The notes under the pieces were generated by a model that was given only the letters and a program-made list of their open reading frames with translations, was not told the DNA's origin and ran no database searches. A stretch of DNA of 64,000 bases from UBA3263 sp964554665. Its GTDB lineage: Bacteria > Bacteroidota > Bacteroidia > Bacteroidales > Muribaculaceae. Of this stretch, positions 27,762 to 34,746 are shown piece after piece. The stretch lies in the NCBI GenBank assembly GCA_964554665.1, contig CAZKPP010000001.1:53861-117860 (forward strand), written 5' to 3'. A program made the translations under genes and the position numbers. Numbering within the stretch: position 1 is the first letter of the stretch; each line of letters opens with the position of its first letter.

Positions 27762-29585
27762 ATGTCAAACATAATACCATTAGAAAATGTAGCGGTCCGC
27801 TTTTCGGGCGACTCCGGCGACGGCATGCAGCTTGCCGGCAACATCTTCACAAACGTAAGTGCCGCTGTGGGTAACCAGGTGTCAACCTTTCCCGACTACC
27901 CGGCCGAAATCCGTGCCCCGCAAGGCTCGTTGAGCGGCGTCAGCGGCTTTCAGGTTTCATTGGGCAAGGATGTTTATACGCCCGGCGACGAATGCGATGT
28001 GCTCGTTGCCATGAACCCTGCCGCACTGAAAAGAAACTATCAGATTGTAAAGAATTCGGGCCTTATAATTTTCGATTCCGATTCTTGCAAGGAAGCCGAC
28101 TTGAAAAAGGCGGAATATAAAACCCTCGACCCGGTTGCCGAGCTCGGCATCAAGTGTCAGGTCATGCCGGTGGCCATTACAGCCCAGACCAAAGCAGCCC
28201 TGGCCGATTCGGGCCTCGACATTAAGTCGATTATGAAGTGCCGCAATATCTTCGCCCTCGGCCTGATGTGCTGGCTCTTCGACCGCTCGCTCGACGGCGC
28301 CAAGGAGATGCTGCGCGCCAAGTTCGCAAAGAAGCCGGCCGTTTACGAAGCCAACGCCAAGGTGCTTGAAGCAGGCTATAACTACGGCGCCAACACCCAC
28401 GCTTCGGTTTCGACTTACAGAATTGAAAGCGACAAGGCCTGCCCCGGGGTTTATACCGACATCCAGGGCAACAAGGCAACCGCCTGGGGCTTGATTCTTG
28501 CCTCCGAGCGTTCGGGTCGCCCGCTCTTCCTCGGTTCTTATCCCATTACCCCCGCAACCGATATTCTCCATGAACTTGCCAAGCGTAAAGACCTTGGCGT
28601 TAAGGCCGTTCAGATGGAAGATGAAATCGCCGGCATCTGCTCGGCCATAGGTGCATCTTTTGCCGGCTCGCTGGCCGTAACATCTACTTCAGGCCCCGGC
28701 CTGGCGCTCAAGGGCGAAGCCATGGGCCTGGCTGTCATGGCCGAGCTGCCGCTGGTTGTTATCGACGTTCAGCGCGGCGGTCCGTCAACCGGCCTGCCCA
28801 CCAAAACCGAGCAGACCGACCTGATGCAGGCTCTGTATGGCCGCAACGGCGAGAGCCCGCTCTGCGTGGTCGCTCCCGTCAGCCCCACCGATTGTTTCGA
28901 CATGGCGTTTGAAGCCTGCCGCATAGCCATGGAGCACATGACGCCCGTTATTTACCTCAGCGATGCCTTTATAGGCAACGGTTCATCGGCATGGCGCGTT
29001 CCCGAGGCCAACGATTTCCCGGAGATTCATCCGCCGATTCTCAACCCCGACCAAACCGAAGGTTGGCATGCTTATGACCGCAACTCTGAATCGGTCCGTT
29101 CGTGGGCGATTCCCGGAACTCCCGGCGCCATGCATCGCCTGGGTGGTCTTGAAAAAGACGCAGTTACCGGTGCGATTTCCACCGATGGCGTCAACCATGA
29201 AAAAATGGTTGCCGAGCGTCAGCGCAAAATCGAGCGCATAGCTTTCGATATTCCTTTGCAGGAAGTGCATTTCCCCGATGCCGACACTCTGGTTATAGGG
29301 TGGGGCGGAACCTACGGTCATCTGCGCACCGCCGTTACCCGGCTGAATGCCGACGGCCACAAGGTTGCTTTCACCCAGCTGCGCTATATCCGTCCGCTAC
29401 CCCGCAATTTCGGCGAGATAATCAATAGCTATAAAAACGTTATAGTTGCCGAACTCAATTGCGGACAGTTGGCAGATTACCTGCAGTCGAAATTCCCCGG
29501 AGTGAACATTCGCCGCATCAACAAGATTCAGGGACAACCCTTCATGGTTGGCGAATTAGTCGAAAACATCAAAGAAATGCTTTAA
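27762..29585 (+). CDS. korA: 2-oxoacid:ferredoxin oxidoreductase, fused gamma-alpha subunit (KorA type)
   Basis: 607 aa. The N-terminal gamma domain (about residues 1-190) begins VRFSGDSGDGMQLAGNIFTN; the alpha (pyrimidine-binding) domain begins near GSYPITPATDILHELAKRKD. QMEDEIAGICSAIGASFAGS and STSGPGLALKGEAMGLAVMA are typical. The C-terminal transketolase-like part ends FMVGELVENIKEML. With KorB it oxidises 2-oxoglutarate (or a related 2-oxoacid) to the acyl-CoA, reducing ferredoxin; substrate choice is inferred from the two-subunit Bacteroides-type layout. No ferredoxin-like subunit gene is seen beside it. Confidence 0.93.
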   Translation: MSNIIPLENVAVRFSGDSGDGMQLAGNIFTNVSAAVGNQVSTFPDYPAEIRAPQGSLSGVSGFQVSLGKDVYTPGDECDVLVAMNPAALKRNYQIVKNSGLIIFDSDSCKEADLKKAEYKTLDPVAELGIKCQVMPVAITAQTKAALADSGLDIKSIMKCRNIFALGLMCWLFDRSLDGAKEMLRAKFAKKPAVYEANAKVLEAGYNYGANTHASVSTYRIESDKACPGVYTDIQGNKATAWGLILASERSGRPLFLGSYPITPATDILHELAKRKDLGVKAVQMEDEIAGICSAIGASFAGSLAVTSTSGPGLALKGEAMGLAVMAELPLVVIDVQRGGPSTGLPTKTEQTDLMQALYGRNGESPLCVVAPVSPTDCFDMAFEACRIAMEHMTPVIYLSDAFIGNGSSAWRVPEANDFPEIHPPILNPDQTEGWHAYDRNSESVRSWAIPGTPGAMHRLGGLEKDAVTGAISTDGVNHEKMVAERQRKIERIAFDIPLQEVHFPDADTLVIGWGGTYGHLRTAVTRLNADGHKVAFTQLRYIRPLPRNFGEIINSYKNVIVAELNCGQLADYLQSKFPGVNIRRINKIQGQPFMVGELVENIKEML

Positions 29586-29587
29586 CA

Positions 29588-30592
29588 ATGGAAAATCAAG
29601 TGTATTCTCCTTCAGATTATAAGAGTGACCAGAGTGTGCGTTGGTGTGCCGGCTGCGGCGACCATGCCGTGCTCAACTGTTTGCACAAAGCCATGGCTGA
29701 CTTAGGTGTGGCGCCCCACAACACTGCGGTGATTTCGGGCATCGGATGCTCATCGCGCCTGCCGTATTATTGCAACACCTACGGTTTTCACACCATCCAC
29801 GGGCGCGCTGCGGCCATAGCCACAGGATTTAAAATCGCCAACCCCGCTATGACTGTTTGGCAGGTGAGCGGCGACGGCGACGGCCTTGCCATCGGTGGCA
29901 ACCATTTCATTCACGCCCTGCGTCGAAATATCGACATCAACATTATTCTGCTCAACAACAAAATCTATGGTCTGACCAAGGGCCAGTATTCCCCTACGTC
30001 GCCCCGCGGCTTTGTGAGCAAATCGTCGCCCTATGGCACTACCGAAGACCCATTCATCCCCGCCGAGCTCGCCTTCGGTGCCCGCGCAACTTTCTTTGCG
30101 CGTTCAATCGACGTTGAACTCGACACCACACGCCACTGCCTCGTTGCTTCCGCACGCCACCGCGGCGCGGCAGTTACCGAGGTGCTACAAAACTGCATGA
30201 TTTTCAATAACGGCATTCACGATACTATTGCCAACCGCCAGGTGCGCGCCGAAAAGACCATAACTCTGGTCGACGGCGAAAAAATGCTGTTTGGCGCCGA
30301 TAAGGAATATGGCCTCGTTAGAGATGGCTTTGAACTCAAGGCTGTTAAAGTCGGCAGCGACGGCTATACCATCGATGACGTGCTGGTTCATGACTCGCAC
30401 TGCCTCAGCGATATTCTTCACCGCCAGCTGGCACTGATGGACGGCGAATCGCTCCCGTTGGCCCTGGGCGTTATCCGCGATGTTGAAACTCCGGCCTACA
30501 ACGAAGCCCTCGAAGAGCAGGTCAAGGCCGTACACAAGTTTGACTCGCTGCGCGAAATGATTCTCGCCGGCGAAACCTGGACCGTCGGCTAA
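29588..30592 (+). CDS. korB: 2-oxoacid:ferredoxin oxidoreductase, beta subunit
   Basis: 334 aa from the ATG at 29588, two nt after the korA stop; the frame is open upstream within korA but lacks homology there. RWCAGCGDHAVLNCL is the conserved Cys motif. Thiamine-diphosphate binding is seen in QVSGDGDGLAIGGNHFIHAL and NIILLNNKIYGLTKGQYSPT. SGIGCSSRLPYYCNTYGFH is also diagnostic. It forms the catalytic TPP subunit with KorA. Confidence 0.95.
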   Translation: MENQVYSPSDYKSDQSVRWCAGCGDHAVLNCLHKAMADLGVAPHNTAVISGIGCSSRLPYYCNTYGFHTIHGRAAAIATGFKIANPAMTVWQVSGDGDGLAIGGNHFIHALRRNIDINIILLNNKIYGLTKGQYSPTSPRGFVSKSSPYGTTEDPFIPAELAFGARATFFARSIDVELDTTRHCLVASARHRGAAVTEVLQNCMIFNNGIHDTIANRQVRAEKTITLVDGEKMLFGADKEYGLVRDGFELKAVKVGSDGYTIDDVLVHDSHCLSDILHRQLALMDGESLPLALGVIRDVETPAYNEALEEQVKAVHKFDSLREMILAGETWTVG

Positions 30593-30605
30593 CCCGGCCG
30601 TCGGT

Positions 30606-31040
30606 TCAGAAGTCGGTTTCCTCTTCGTCCTCTTCGTCAGCGTCGAAGTCGAAGCCGTCGTCGGCCCACATGTCGGCGGTAAACGAAGCTAAGTCTCGGC
30701 CCTCGCGTTTTGTCGGGCGGCCGAGACCTTTTCGTCGGTCTATAAAGCCGCTGATGCGAACAATGTCGAGCATGTCGAGCTCACTCTGGGGTGTAATATT
30801 CTCCATATATTCCGGCACGAGCTTCGCCCCAAGTCGGTTCTGTGTGCATTGCAACACGCGGAATGAATACGTAACCGGGGCCTTGCGCACCTTAACTATG
30901 TCGCCCGGTTTAACAAGGCGCGAGGGTTTTACGAGTACGTCGTTGACCTCCACGCGCCCTTTTTTTACGGCATCGGCGGCCATGGTGCGCGTTTTGAAAA
31001 TGCGCACCGCCCAGAGCCATTTGTCAATGCGTGCTTCCAT
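30606..31040 (-). CDS. S4-domain RNA-binding protein (Hsp15-like)
   Basis: 144 aa. The N-terminal S4 domain reads RIDKWLWAVRIFKTRTMAAD, followed by GRVEVNDVLVKPSRLVKPGD, as in HslR/Hsp15. Hsp15 binds stalled 50S subunits carrying peptidyl-tRNA. The C-terminus is very acidic (DFDADEEDEEET). Its position 3 nt downstream of pth, which also handles peptidyl-tRNA, is consistent with a ribosome-rescue link. Confidence 0.88.
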   Translation of the reverse strand: MEARIDKWLWAVRIFKTRTMAADAVKKGRVEVNDVLVKPSRLVKPGDIVKVRKAPVTYSFRVLQCTQNRLGAKLVPEYMENITPQSELDMLDIVRISGFIDRRKGLGRPTKREGRDLASFTADMWADDGFDFDADEEDEEETDF

Positions 31041-31043
31041 AGG

Positions 31044-31607
31044 TTATTTGTTATTGAACTGACACATTGCGGTTTGAATGCCGGCCAGCACAAAGGTTTT
31101 CACTGCGTCGATGGCCACTTCGATGCGCGGCTTGAGCTTTTCGAGGTCTTCGGCCGAGAATTTCGACAACACGAAGTCCACCTGATGTCCGCGGCTGAAG
31201 TCGTTGCCTATGCCGAAGCGCAGTCGCGGATAGGCCTGCGTGCCGAGGTTGAGCGCAATGTTTTTCAGGCCGTTGTGACCCGCATCGGAACCTGAACCCT
31301 TAATGCGTATGGCTCCGAAAGGGAGTGCCAGGTCATCGACCAATATCAGAATGTTTTCAACGGGGATTTTCTCTTTCTGAGCCCAGTAGCGCACCGCTTC
31401 GCCCGACAGGTTCATATAGGTCGACGGCTTCAACAGCACCAGCTGCTTGTTTTTAAGCCGCGCGTATGCAACGTCGCCATAACGCTGGGTCGAGAAAGAT
31501 ATATTGGACGCCATAGCCATGGCGTCCAATATCATAAATCCTATGTTGTGGCGGGTCTGGTGATATTCCGCACCAATGTTGCCGAGCCCAACAATCAGGT
31601 ATTTCAT
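31044..31607 (-). CDS. pth: Peptidyl-tRNA hydrolase
   Basis: 187 aa. GLGNIGAEYHQTRHNIGFM includes the catalytic His; LKPSTYMNLSGEAV, LVDDLALPFGAIRIKGSGSD and AGHNGLKNI complete the family signatures. It frees tRNA from prematurely released peptidyl-tRNA. It lies 2 nt after rplY and 3 nt before the S4 gene; the rplY-pth order is conserved across bacteria. Confidence 0.97.
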   Translation of the reverse strand: MKYLIVGLGNIGAEYHQTRHNIGFMILDAMAMASNISFSTQRYGDVAYARLKNKQLVLLKPSTYMNLSGEAVRYWAQKEKIPVENILILVDDLALPFGAIRIKGSGSDAGHNGLKNIALNLGTQAYPRLRFGIGNDFSRGHQVDFVLSKFSAEDLEKLKPRIEVAIDAVKTFVLAGIQTAMCQFNNK

Positions 31608-31609
31608 AC

Positions 31610-32260
31610 TTATTTAGCGGCCTGAGCAGCAGCACCACGAGCGGCACGGGTAAGAGCCACGGTGCAGACAACGGCGTTCTTGGCGTTGATCAGTTCAAGG
31701 CCTTCGAACTTGAGGTCGCCAACCTGAATGGTCTTGCCCAGACCGAGGTTGTCAACGTTGATAACCAGACGTTCGGGAACGTTGGTGTAGATAGCGCGTA
31801 CGCGCAGTTTCTTCATGTTGAGCTGCAGCTTACCACCGGCCTTAACACCTTCGGCGTGGCCTTCGAGCTGAACGGGAACTTCGATAACAACGGGCTTCTT
31901 GTCGTTAACTTCCAGGAAGTCGATGTGGAGAATATTGTCCTTAACGGGGTGGAACTGAATGTCTTTGAGGATAGCGTTGCGCTTTTCGCCGTTAACGTCG
32001 AGTTCGATAGCGAAGATGTCGGGGGTATAGATGAGTTTGCGAACTGCTTCGTTGGTAACGGTGATGTCGCGGGTGATGATGCCCTTGCCGTCTTCGATTT
32101 CAACGATTTTTTCGCCGGGTTTGAGAGCTGCGGTGTAGGGGAGGGTTACGATTTCGCCGCCGTTGATAACTGCGGGGATTTTACCTTCGGCGCGAACGGC
32201 CTTGGTTGCTTTTTTGCCGAGGTCGGTACGGGGTTCGGCAGAGAGCTGAAAAGTTTTCAT
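31610..32260 (-). CDS. rplY: Ribosomal protein bL25 (CTC-type, two-domain)
   Basis: 216 aa. The N-terminal L25 domain begins SAEPRTDLGKKATKAVRAEG with IPAVINGG; the C-terminal CTC beta-domain includes VPVQLEGHAEGVKAGGKLQL. The tail is Ala-rich (ALTRAARGAAAQAAK). It binds 5S rRNA in the 50S subunit. A TAACTTTG box 86 nt upstream may be its promoter, leaving a leader of about 80 nt. Confidence 0.95.
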   Translation of the reverse strand: MKTFQLSAEPRTDLGKKATKAVRAEGKIPAVINGGEIVTLPYTAALKPGEKIVEIEDGKGIITRDITVTNEAVRKLIYTPDIFAIELDVNGEKRNAILKDIQFHPVKDNILHIDFLEVNDKKPVVIEVPVQLEGHAEGVKAGGKLQLNMKKLRVRAIYTNVPERLVINVDNLGLGKTIQVGDLKFEGLELINAKNAVVCTVALTRAARGAAAQAAK

Positions 32261-32346
32261 TTTGGTTTGATTGTTAAAGGGTTGTGTTACTAAAAATTAA
32301 CTGCTGTGGTTAATTTCCCATCACACGATGGCGGGAAAACCGGGTG

Positions 32347-32354
32347 CAAAGTTA
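32347..32354 (-). promoter_or_regulatory. -7 promoter box for rplY-pth-S4 gene
   Basis: The minus strand reads TAACTTTG, followed by about 80 nt to the rplY ATG. It is an exact match to TAnnTTTG. Confidence 0.6.
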
Positions 32355-32420
32355 CGCAAATAATTAGTAATTAGCAAATAGTAATGAGTAATTTTTTTTA
32401 AATTGGGGGACCTTGCGGGG

Positions 32421-32477
32421 GCGATGGCGGCTCGCCATCGCGAAGCGTCGCGGAAACGTGTGGGCAAGCTGCCCACA
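32421..32477. repeat. Two-hairpin palindromic repeat, copy 1
   Basis: Hairpin 1 at 32421-32441 has stem GCGATGGCG/CGCCATCGC with loop GCT. Hairpin 2 at 32459-32477 has stem TGTGGGCA/TGCCCACA with loop AGC. The linker contains gcgtcgcgg. The same unit recurs at 34453-34510, 43934-43991 and 44358-44414, and as hairpin 2 alone at 34665-34683 and 48711-48729. Confidence 0.85.
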
Positions 32478-32483
32478 TCTCCG

Positions 32484-32638
32484 ATTTTGCTCGCACACGC
32501 TCCCGCGCGTGCGATGTGAGGGGTGGTCGCTCGGTGCCCTATGGTTTCGCCTACGGCTCAACGCATAGGCTACTATTTCGCCACACGCTGCCGCGCGTGG
32601 CCCGGCGATTCACGCGCGGCAGCGTGTGCGAGCAAAAT
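32484..32638. repeat. Nested inverted repeat with competing arms
   Basis: Left arm 32484-32511 and right arm 32611-32638 are inverted copies over 28 bp with one mismatch. A third segment, 32582-32599, is a perfect 18-bp complement of the inner part of the right arm (32611-32628) with an 11-nt loop. The right arm could therefore pair either locally or with the far left arm. A small CCTATG/CATAGG stem (32538-32543/32564-32569) lies in the spacer. Confidence 0.8.
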
Positions 32639-32651
32639 TCCCCATCCGCCA

Positions 32652-32679
32652 CAAAAAAAATCCCGCTAGAGCGGGATTT
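32652..32679 (-). terminator. Intrinsic terminator of the 433-aa LRR gene
   Basis: On the minus strand a 9-bp stem (AAATCCCGC/GCGGGATTT, loop TCTA) is followed by a T tract, 22 nt after the stop codon. A nearly identical hairpin ends the other LRR locus (44441-44468). Confidence 0.85.
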
Positions 32680-32701
32680 TCAGGGAGTTGGGAGTGCGTT
32701 G

Positions 32702-34003
32702 TTAGATTGCGATTTTGCGGGTTTTGCCTGCCGACTTGACGATGTAGATGCCGTGGGGCAATCCCTCCGTCGATTCGCCGACGCGAATCCCGCGCAGGTT
32801 ATAAACCTCGGTGGCACCGTCGTTCGAGTTCTGAACCTCCGAGATCGCGCTGTCATCCTTGAAATCCGCATCGCGCCCGACACGATTCTTAAACAGGCTC
32901 CATGGCTCTCTAACATCAATGATATCTTTTGTCTCACCTAAATAGTATAAAGTAGCGTTTTCATAAGTCTGATCATCAAATGAATTTTTCCATCCTGCAA
33001 CTGGATTTTGGGAAAGATACGTGACTGAAGTCAGCTCTGTACAAGCGTCGAATACTCTTTCGCCAATTTGGATTACTGAATTGGAAATAATTACAGATTT
33101 CATTGCAGTGCAACTGAAAAATGCCATCTTGCCGATTTCCTTAACTGAATTTGGAATGGTAATAGAATTCAATCCGGTACATCTATCAAACCCCCTTTCC
33201 TCGATTTCCGTTACAGAGGTTGGAATACTTACGGAATTCAACGTACTGCATTGTGAAAATGCAAAGTAGCCTATCTTTGTTACTGAATTTGGAATAGAAT
33301 AGTCGGTTTGTTGTTTCCCCATCGGAAAGCATATCAAGTTTGAGCAATCTTTTGAAAAAAGGACCCCATTGATTGACGCGTAATTATTGTTGTTGACAAC
33401 CACATCTATAGTTGATAATCTGACACAACCACCAAAAGCACTGCTACCTATTTCAGTAACGGAATTAGGTATAGTCACTGAGGTTAAGTTATTACAGCTT
33501 CCGAACGCAGAACTGCCAATGTAGGTGACGGAGTTGGGGATGGTAATTGATGTCAGGGAACAGCCGCTAAATGCTACGTTGCCGATTCGAGTAACGGAGT
33601 TTGGGATAGTAACTGAATATAGACTTTGGCAGTTATAGAAAGCCCAGTCGTCGATTTGGGTTACGGAGTTGGGAATAGTAACTGAGGTTAAAGCCCTGCA
33701 ACCACTAAATACACCCTTACTGACAACAGTTATAGTATTGGGTAGTGTTACTGATGTAAGACGAGAGCTACCGGAAAAAGCATAAGTATCTATTGATGTT
33801 ACAAGGTATTCAGTGTCTAAATAGTTAAAGGAACTCGGGATAATTATGCTGCCGAAGTATGACCCATTGACAGATGAAGTTACTTCACAGGTGTTGTCAC
33901 CTGTTTTTTTATAGTAAATACCATCGATTTGAAAGTCGTAATCGGCGGCTAATGTTGGGAGGGCGATGAGGGCGCCGAGCAGGGAGAGTAGAAGTTTTTT
34001 CAT
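32702..34003 (-). CDS. BspA-like leucine-rich-repeat surface protein with sorting-like tail
   Basis: 433 aa. Signal peptide KLLLSLLGALIALPTLAAD. A short N-terminal module (FQIDGIYYKKTGDNTCEVTS) is followed by about ten LRR_5 units of 22-24 aa (pattern SVTxIGxxAFxxCxxLTSVTIPN) over roughly residues 60-340. The C-terminus (VYNLRGIRVGESTEGLPHG, then IYIVKSAGKTRKIAI) resembles a type IX secretion sorting domain. BspA proteins bind host or bacterial surfaces. The DNA is AT-richer than neighbouring operons. It is preceded by a 365-nt structured leader and followed by an intrinsic terminator. Confidence 0.88.
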   Translation of the reverse strand: MKKLLLSLLGALIALPTLAADYDFQIDGIYYKKTGDNTCEVTSSVNGSYFGSIIIPSSFNYLDTEYLVTSIDTYAFSGSSRLTSVTLPNTITVVSKGVFSGCRALTSVTIPNSVTQIDDWAFYNCQSLYSVTIPNSVTRIGNVAFSGCSLTSITIPNSVTYIGSSAFGSCNNLTSVTIPNSVTEIGSSAFGGCVRLSTIDVVVNNNNYASINGVLFSKDCSNLICFPMGKQQTDYSIPNSVTKIGYFAFSQCSTLNSVSIPTSVTEIEERGFDRCTGLNSITIPNSVKEIGKMAFFSCTAMKSVIISNSVIQIGERVFDACTELTSVTYLSQNPVAGWKNSFDDQTYENATLYYLGETKDIIDVREPWSLFKNRVGRDADFKDDSAISEVQNSNDGATEVYNLRGIRVGESTEGLPHGIYIVKSAGKTRKIAI

Positions 34004-34368
34004 GATGTGATGATTTGTGGTGCCGCGGTCTTCCCCTCGTTGGCGGTTAAGTGGTTGGTTAGTAAACGAAAAGCGCGGGAATCTGACTCATTGCTGTCCT
34101 ACAACCTGGGGCTCTCGCATTGCCCTATTCCGTTGAACAGCAATGGCGAAGCCCACGCAAATATGAACACTGCCTCCGCTGTCTTAACAAGACGCGGAGA
34201 GATATGTCATACCCATGTGGCGCAACCCATCGCTTGGTCCATGACGGAATAAGTGAAATTTGCGAGATTTCAGGTTGTCAAGTGACGAAGCGCAAAGTAA
34301 CGCTTTTCAATATGTAAGTTGCCGACCCGCCCGCTTGCCCCCAGACCGGGGCTTCGCGTTTCGGTCTG
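34004..34368 (-). ncRNA. Structured leader RNA A upstream of the 433-aa LRR gene
   Basis: Non-coding, homologous to leader B (48189-48508). Stems, by plus-strand coordinates: P1 34342-34348/34362-34368 (7 bp); P2 34288-34292/34301-34305; P3 34089-34099/34135-34145 (11 bp, one G.U), containing inner stem 34102-34105/34132-34135 and hairpin 34109-34112/34122-34125. The loop of the innermost hairpin (RNA sense GGCAATGCG) is identical in B. The last ~60 nt before the start codon are also conserved, with GCCAACGA and CCGCGGCA. The 5' end is set by the TAACTTTG box at 34375-34382. I could not match it to tmRNA, RNase P, 6S or cobalamin-riboswitch signatures. Confidence 0.68.
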
Positions 34369-34374
34369 ACGCAG

Positions 34375-34403
34375 CAAAGTTACGGAAATAATTTTGAATT
34401 TGG
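34375..34403 (-). promoter_or_regulatory. Promoter of leader RNA A
   Basis: The minus strand has TAACTTTG (34382-34375) preceded by an AT-rich segment. About 29 bp are almost identical to the segment at 48515-48543 before leader B, including AATTCAAAATTATTTC, so the promoters are conserved along with the leaders. Confidence 0.65.
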
Positions 34404-34452
34404 AATTTTGAATGTTGAATTTTTTTTGTGGGCAGTTTGGCGCTTTTCGGGG

Positions 34453-34510
34453 GCGATGGCGGCTCGCCGTCGCGGCGCGTCGCGGAAGCGTGTGGGCAAG
34501 CTGCCCACAC
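34453..34510. repeat. Two-hairpin palindromic repeat, copy 2
   Basis: Hairpin 1 at 34453-34473 (GCGATGGCG/CGCCGTCGC, one G.U-type pair) and hairpin 2 at 34490-34510 (GTGTGGGCA/TGCCCACAC, loop AGC), with the gcgtcgcgg linker. Same layout as copy 1. Confidence 0.85.
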
Positions 34511-34664
34511 TCCCGGTGTGCAACGTTAGTTGCGGCAGAAGGTAGGCAGGGGTAAGGGCCGCGTTAGCCTGACCACGGGCTAAATAGCGCTGACGCGCTT
34601 CTTGCCACCCGGCTATGATCTTGCAACCCGCTCCATGGGCGCATTTGCCGGCGTCGCGGAATCA

Positions 34665-34683
34665 TGTGGGCAGGCTGCCCACA
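34665..34683. repeat. Palindromic repeat, copy 3 (hairpin 2 only)
   Basis: TGTGGGCA/TGCCCACA with loop GGC in place of AGC, preceded by gcgtcgcgga. Hairpin 1 is absent, so this is a partial copy. Confidence 0.75.
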
Positions 34684-34734
34684 CTCCCAAGCTAAACATT
34701 CAACATTAAAATTCAACATTCAAAATTTTTTTCG

Positions 34735-34742
34735 TAACTTTG
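34735..34742 (+). promoter_or_regulatory. -7 box immediately before the RidA-like start
   Basis: TAACTTTG ends 4 nt before the GTG at 34747. If transcription begins at the usual distance, the mRNA would start at the initiation codon. Confidence 0.55.
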
Positions 34743-34746
34743 CAGT

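Larger units (their letters stand above)
32261..32701. other. Repeat-rich gap between rplY and the first LRR gene
   Basis: 441 bp with no credible gene. It holds the rplY promoter and leader, an AT-rich stretch (about 32355-32405), one two-hairpin palindromic repeat (32421-32477), a nested inverted repeat (32484-32638) and the terminator of the LRR gene (32652-32679). Short frames across the palindromes are artefacts of the GC-rich repeats. Confidence 0.7.
34406..34725. repeat. Segment bounded by 18-bp perfect inverted repeats (MITE-like)
   Basis: 34406-34423 (TTTTGAATGTTGAATTTT) and 34708-34725 are perfect reverse complements, 284 bp apart. Between them lie two copies of the palindromic repeat family and about 120 bp of unassigned GC-rich sequence. 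There is no open frame of note. The right end abuts the promoter of the RidA-like gene. No clear target duplication was found. Confidence 0.6.

Noticed and set aside
29459..29587. Upstream extension of korB
   Set aside because: It lies within korA in another frame, and KorB homology starts at the ATG at 29588, two nt after the korA stop.
34188..34232. Leader peptide inside leader RNA A (about 11 codons starting ATGGACCAAGCG on the minus strand)
   Set aside because: The matching position in leader B allows only a four-codon frame, so no conserved peptide is supported.
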